Assembly (NCBI RefSeq): GCF_002056795.1
Contig: NZ_CP020104.1
Span: 3,359,001 to 3,423,000 of the forward strand
DNA: 64,000 nucleotides
Direction: 5' to 3'
Origin: Spirosoma aerolatum
GTDB lineage: Bacteria > Bacteroidota > Bacteroidia > Cytophagales > Spirosomataceae
Positions 60,053 through 64,000 of this stretch are shown here, piece by piece (positions within the stretch are counted from its first letter, which is position 1; every line of letters starts with the position of its first letter). The notes under the pieces were generated by a model. That model was not told where the DNA came from. It searched no databases and saw only the letters and a list, made by a program, of their open reading frames with translations. A program made the translations under genes and the position numbers.

Positions 60053-61522
60053 CTACAAATTCAGATTTTTAATGGGGCGAATCATTGATTTTCCACCAGC
60101 TTTACGCTGAATGGATGAACCCACTTGTAACAACGAATTCTGTTCACTGACTGCCTGACGGGCATTGGCTGTACTGCCCGAAATCTGACTCAAAGCGGCT
60201 TTGAGCATGGCTTCGTTGGTATCGCCTAAGGGCAGCAGATTGATTGGTTCTTCTACTTCTATATTCGGTGTAAAACCCGTTGAGTAGTCCGATGTACCGG
60301 CACTGTTGTACGATTTGAACACAATTGGCTGCATCCCCCACTTGATTTTGCCACTGTCGTCGGTGATTGTAATGGAGCCGACATTTTTTCCGTATGTCGT
60401 CGTGCCAATCGTCGTTACAGTCATGTAAGGACGCAAACCGTTGATAATTAGCTCGCTGGCCGAGGCTGTGTGCTCAGTAGTTAACACGAATACCCGCGAC
60501 AGATTGGCGCCGATGTTCTGCGATTTGTCGAGGAAGTTTTGGATGAAAAAGCTGGAGCCGTATTGTTTTTGCAGTTCAGGTGTAATCGAGCTATTCCATT
60601 CTTCGCGGAAATACAACTTGCTGGAGCTAACGCCTTTGCCAATCAGACTAGCCAGGTTGGCCGATGAAGATGTGTAGCCGCCTGGATTGTAGCGTAAATC
60701 AAGGACGAGTTCGTTGACGCCCTGCGTCTTAAATTTGCTAAAGATGGCATCGACCTGACTATCATATTCACCCGCATCACTGCCATTGGCTCCTGGGACG
60801 AATTGGTTATAGACCAGATAGCCAACTTTTTTGTTGCCAACCGTATAAACCGAATCCAGAAAGACAGGGTTTTCCTGGAACGTCGTAGCCGTTACGCTGA
60901 CGGTTTTGTCGGTATCGACCAGCGCTGAACCGCTGACCGACGCAAAACCAAACGAAAAGTTGGTTCCTGAAAACAGCAGATCCGAATAGTTGGAGGTCGT
61001 GATCGACTGTCCATTTACTTTCGAGATAATATCGCCCCGTTTGATTCCGGCCAGCGCGGCTGGCGAGCCGGGTAGCACATACAATACCTGAGCAATAACA
61101 TTAGAAGAACCCGACGACCGTAAGTATAAATTATACTCCATACCCGTTGTGGTTGTTTGTCCACTAAGTTCAGCCGTTAGGGTGTTGGCATCCTCCTCAA
61201 TCCACGAAAAGCGGTCTCCGGTTGGGTTGGTCGTGGCATCGTATTTATTCAGAAGCGAATCGAAAAACAGGTCGGGCGAAAGCGTTTTATCAGGGTTAGC
61301 CGGAATCTTATCATTCCAGTAATACACTTCCTGCATATTTTGTAAAATCCAGTCGTTGATGGTCGTGTTCTCACTGGTCGAAGCCGAGGTTTGCGGAGTA
61401 ACATCCTCTGATTTTTGCTGACAGGCAGATACCGATACAATAAATCCGGCTACAAATAACCACCGAAACAAAGACGTGCGGTTGGCGAGTAGATGTTTTG
61501 TTACGCTATGTACGTAATTCAT
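60053..61522 (-). CDS. S41-family (C-terminal processing) peptidase, lipoprotein
   Basis: 489 aa. Lipobox VSAC (Cys34). Helical N-terminal domain (about 50-110, INDWILQNMQEVYYWNDKIP), a PDZ domain (about 130-215, VLPGSPAALAGIKRGDIISKVNGQ) and the S41 protease core with VGYLVYNQFV, LVLDLRYNPGGY, HTASASELIINGL (catalytic Ser) and TYGKNVGS (catalytic Lys). A Gln/Ser/Arg-rich tail follows. It degrades or processes proteins in the periplasm. Monocistronic with a clear terminator. Confidence 0.94.
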   Translation of the reverse strand: MNYVHSVTKHLLANRTSLFRWLFVAGFIVSVSACQQKSEDVTPQTSASTSENTTINDWILQNMQEVYYWNDKIPANPDKTLSPDLFFDSLLNKYDATTNPTGDRFSWIEEDANTLTAELSGQTTTTGMEYNLYLRSSGSSNVIAQVLYVLPGSPAALAGIKRGDIISKVNGQSITTSNYSDLLFSGTNFSFGFASVSGSALVDTDKTVSVTATTFQENPVFLDSVYTVGNKKVGYLVYNQFVPGANGSDAGEYDSQVDAIFSKFKTQGVNELVLDLRYNPGGYTSSSANLASLIGKGVSSSKLYFREEWNSSITPELQKQYGSSFFIQNFLDKSQNIGANLSRVFVLTTEHTASASELIINGLRPYMTVTTIGTTTYGKNVGSITITDDSGKIKWGMQPIVFKSYNSAGTSDYSTGFTPNIEVEEPINLLPLGDTNEAMLKAALSQISGSTANARQAVSEQNSLLQVGSSIQRKAGGKSMIRPIKNLNL

Positions 61523-61797
61523 ATTTTGTTGTTCTATAGATTAAGTCGAATAAGCGAAAAGGCTTATCTACTAATGCTTACGTTATAACAACAAAGAATG
61601 TTGCAGCACTCGTTCGTTTGCATTGGATTTAATCAACGTTTAATAGAGTCATTGTAATGTGGTTGGAAACCCACACCATCAAGCTGAATTCCGCGTTTCC
61701 ACCCGCGTTACATACCACCCGCATACAGTAATTGCATTTACGTTGTATCTTTACAAGAATAGATAGTACCAACTCAACCAGTAGTGTAAGCAAACCT

Positions 61798-62322
61798 GTG
61801 GAAAGACGTAATGCATTAAAAACAATGGCGGGTGCCGTTGGAGGGCTGATTAGCCTGCCCGCCTGGGCCAATGGATGGACGGCTGAATCGGTCCGTTCAG
61901 TACAACCGTTTATCTCTGCCGAGCAGACCGAATTGCTGGCCGAAATGGTCGAAACCATTATTCCAGCGACGGACACGCCGGGAGCTAAAGCCTTGAATGT
62001 TCATCAGTTTGTTCAGAAGATGGTAGCTGACTGTTACGACAAATCGGCCCAGGACCGGTTCAAAAACGGGCTTGAATCACTGGATAGTTGGGCACAGAAA
62101 TCGTTTGGAAAGCCGTTCAGCCAGGGCGATGTGGCACAACGTACTGGCCTGATGACCCAGCTGTCTAAATCAGCCGATTCGGCCCAGAAAGATTTCTACG
62201 GACTCGTCAAAGGACTAACCATCCGGGGTTATATGACGTCGGAGTATGTGATGACGAATCTGACCCATTACCAATTTATTCCCGGCCACTATTACGGTTG
62301 TGTTCCTGTTTCTAAAAAGTAA
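61798..62322 (+). CDS. Gluconate 2-dehydrogenase subunit 3-type protein, Tat-exported
   Basis: 174 aa from GTG 61798, which gives a twin-arginine leader (MERRNALKTMAGAVGGLISLPAWA). A TTG at 61732 would place an unlikely Cys/Thr-rich extension in front of it. The body follows the family: LLAEMVETIIPATDTPGAKALNVHQFVQKMV and FYGLVKGLTIRGYMTSEYVM, ending HYQFIPGHYYGCVP. It partners the GMC dehydrogenase downstream (78 bp) and is needed for its export or stability. Periplasmic. Confidence 0.88.
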   Translation: MERRNALKTMAGAVGGLISLPAWANGWTAESVRSVQPFISAEQTELLAEMVETIIPATDTPGAKALNVHQFVQKMVADCYDKSAQDRFKNGLESLDSWAQKSFGKPFSQGDVAQRTGLMTQLSKSADSAQKDFYGLVKGLTIRGYMTSEYVMTNLTHYQFIPGHYYGCVPVSKK

Positions 62323-62324
62323 TC

Positions 62325-62393
62325 AGGAGCGAGGAGGTTTGGTGCATCAAGAAAAACTGCGTACAAGCTTCTCGCTCCTCACTCCTCACTCCT
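62325..62393. repeat. Degenerate GAGCGAGGAG inverted repeat upstream of the GMC gene
   Basis: Left arm AGGAGCGAG (62325-62333) is complementary to CTCGCTCCT (62371-62379), and CTCCTCACTCCTCACTCCT follows on the right. It shares the motif of the hairpin at 12416-12483. It lies between the two dehydrogenase genes, at the 3' end of one and in the leader of the next. Confidence 0.55.
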
Positions 62394-62400
62394 ATAAACT

Positions 62401-64000
62401 ATGTCTTATTTTAATATTGACGCCCAGGCTCAGAATACCTACGATGCCATCGTTATTGGTTCAGGAATCAGCGGGGGCTGGGCGGCTAAAGAACTTACCG
62501 GAAAAGGATTGCGTACGCTGGTACTCGAACGGGGCCGCGATGTTCGACATGTAACCGATTACCCAACGACGAATATGCAGCCCTGGGAGTTTGAGCACCG
62601 GAATCAGCTCAAACGGGATATTCGGGAAGCGAATCCCATTGTCAGTAAATGTTACGCCTTTTACGAAGGTACCGAGCAGTTTTTTGTGAAAGATGCCGAG
62701 CACCCTTACGTTCAGGAAAAACCCTTCGACTGGATTCGGGGCTATCAGGTCGGTGGTAAATCGCTGCTATGGGCCCGCCAGACTCAACGCTGGAGCGACT
62801 TCGATTTTCAGGGGCCTGCCCGCGATGGATTCGCAGTCGATTGGCCGATCCGGTATGCCGACATTGCTCCCTGGTACAGTTACGTCGAAAGATTTGCGGG
62901 TATTACCGGCAATAAGGACGGCTTAGCCACCTTGCCCGATGGTGAATTTTTGCCTCCCCATGAGTGGAACTGCGTTGAAAAGCATTTTCAGAAAAAGATA
63001 GCGACCCGGTATAAGGATCGGCATGTGATTATGGGCCGGGCCGCTCACATTACCCAGCCGCAGCCCATTCATTTCCAGCAGGGCCGGGCGCAATGCCAGC
63101 ATCGAACCATTTGCGAGCGGGGTTGCCCATTCGGGGGCTATTTCAGTAGCAATGCCAGTACGATTCCCTGGGCAGCCAAAACGGGTAAAATGACGTTGCG
63201 GCCGCACTCGACTGTGCATTCGATTATTTACGATGAAGCGAAGGGACGGGCAACGGGCGTTCGGGTGGTGGATACGCAAACGAAACAGATGCATGAGTTT
63301 TATGCCCGCATCATTTTCCTGAATGCGGCTGCTTTAAACTCCAATCTGATTCTGCTGAACTCAACTTCACATCGCTTCCCGAATGGGCTTGGTAACGATA
63401 GTGGCGTATTAGGTAAATACGTCGCGTTTCATAATTACCGGGCTGGAATTTCGGCTGAGTACGATGGTGACCTGGATTCGACTACCGATGGCCGCCGTCC
63501 GAATGGGCCATACATTCCCCGTTTCCGCAATGTTGAAAAGCAGGAAACGAACTTTCTGCGGGGGTATGCGGCTGGTTTCTCGGCTGGCCGTAGTTCGCGC
63601 ACGGATCAGAGTGGAGTAGGGGCCGACCTGAAAGAGAGCCTCCTCAATCCGAAATTGGGTGGTTGGTATGTTGGTTCGCATATGATGGGCGAAACCATTC
63701 CTAAAGAAACCAACTACGTAGCGCTCGACCCAACGCTGAAAGATCCGTATGGCATTCCGCAACTGAAAATAGCCATTGTCTACGACGACAACGACGACAA
63801 GATGGTGAAGGATTATCAGGAGCAACTGACGGAAATGTTTACCGAAGCCGGTTTCAAAAACATCCGCGTCCGGGATGATCATCGCAACCCCGGTCTCGAC
63901 ATTCACGAGATGGGTGGTGCCCGCATGGGAAAAGACCCGAAGAGTTCGATTCTCAACAAATGGAATCAGGTTCACCACTGTAAAAATGTGTTTGTGACCG
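62401..64000 (+). CDS. GMC-family oxidoreductase, large dehydrogenase subunit (partial)
   Basis: Runs off the right edge; 533 residues visible from ATG 62401. N-terminal FAD-binding motif IVIGSGISGGWAAKEL (GxGxxG at about 20-26), LVLERG with the FAD ribose Glu, GYQVGGKSLLWAR, a Cys-containing loop (Cys232, 238 and 242: QCQHRTICERGCPFG) and the C-terminal HEMGGARMG motif with the catalytic His. Related enzymes oxidise sugars or gluconate to keto forms and pass electrons to a cytochrome or other acceptor. Subunit 3 is the preceding gene. The final about 30-40 residues are missing. Confidence 0.93.
   Translation, partial: MSYFNIDAQAQNTYDAIVIGSGISGGWAAKELTGKGLRTLVLERGRDVRHVTDYPTTNMQPWEFEHRNQLKRDIREANPIVSKCYAFYEGTEQFFVKDAEHPYVQEKPFDWIRGYQVGGKSLLWARQTQRWSDFDFQGPARDGFAVDWPIRYADIAPWYSYVERFAGITGNKDGLATLPDGEFLPPHEWNCVEKHFQKKIATRYKDRHVIMGRAAHITQPQPIHFQQGRAQCQHRTICERGCPFGGYFSSNASTIPWAAKTGKMTLRPHSTVHSIIYDEAKGRATGVRVVDTQTKQMHEFYARIIFLNAAALNSNLILLNSTSHRFPNGLGNDSGVLGKYVAFHNYRAGISAEYDGDLDSTTDGRRPNGPYIPRFRNVEKQETNFLRGYAAGFSAGRSSRTDQSGVGADLKESLLNPKLGGWYVGSHMMGETIPKETNYVALDPTLKDPYGIPQLKIAIVYDDNDDKMVKDYQEQLTEMFTEAGFKNIRVRDDHRNPGLDIHEMGGARMGKDPKSSILNKWNQVHHCKNVFVT

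Noticed and set aside
63409..63978. 189-codon open frame opposite the GMC gene
   Set aside because: The plus-strand GMC frame is intact with all motifs; the antisense frame is a by-product of codon bias.

Overview
The window looks like the chromosome of a Cytophagales bacterium (Bacteroidota), most like Spirosoma or a close relative. The evidence is the gene families: a FecI/FecR sigma/anti-sigma pair, a TonB-dependent receptor with a carboxypeptidase-like N-terminal domain, a type IX secretion (CHU_C) C-terminal domain, DUF4270, DUF4907 and DUF3570 proteins, and a head-GIN adhesin. Several genes have a TAnnTTTG promoter box close to the start and no Shine-Dalgarno sequence, which is typical of this phylum. 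Base composition is near 50% GC. No rRNA, tRNA, intact mobile element, phage or CRISPR array was found.

Layout. 1-9963 (minus): a nine-gene exopolysaccharide operon read from a single-domain response regulator through a sugar-phosphate transferase with a degenerate receiver domain, two GT2 glycosyltransferases, a polymerase/ligase, a GT4 glycosyltransferase, a TolC-like protein and a Wzc-like chain-length protein to a flippase cut by the window edge. 10340-16820: housekeeping genes dprA, a MerR regulator, alaS and murI, separated by decayed genes (a BrnT-like toxin relic and an amidohydrolase relic). 16924-25760: a small membrane protein, a secreted papain-type peptidase carrying a dead caspase-like domain, a TPR histidine kinase, a TonB receptor, and a TauE/HPP membrane pair. 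25953-30599: a FecI-FecR pair followed by a secreted STN-domain protein with 16-residue repeats, then a GIN lipoprotein. 30692-33485: an Mla-type lipid ABC transporter. 33747-45177: lytic transglycosylase, CvfB-like RNA-binding protein, two serine hydrolases (one internally deleted), an aromatic/Gly-rich secreted protein, an orphan OmpR-type regulator, an M28 peptidase, YceI and a D-aminoacylase relative. 45264-61522: mostly minus-strand cell-envelope genes, including a T9SS cargo protein, a probable extracytoplasmic redox operon (Rieske, thioredoxin, ApbE, DUF4266, DUF3570), CotH, a STAS-like pair, GH95 fucosidase, a Kelch/DUF4907/DUF4270 operon and an S41 protease. 61798-64000: a Tat-exported GMC dehydrogenase pair, the second gene cut by the window edge.

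A recurring feature is the long, perfect or near-perfect inverted repeat between genes, with 15-32 bp arms and a different sequence at each site. Most sit just after stop codons and are probable terminators, but one lies inside the Mla operon and one in the alaS leader. A second theme is pseudo-enzymes and in-frame internal deletions: a receiver domain without its Asp and Lys, a caspase domain without His and Cys, a beta-lactamase-fold hydrolase missing its centre and an amidohydrolase missing its metal-site core. The least described assemblies are the pseudo-caspase/papain protein, the FecI-FecR-STN-repeat locus and the receiver-fused sugar transferase.
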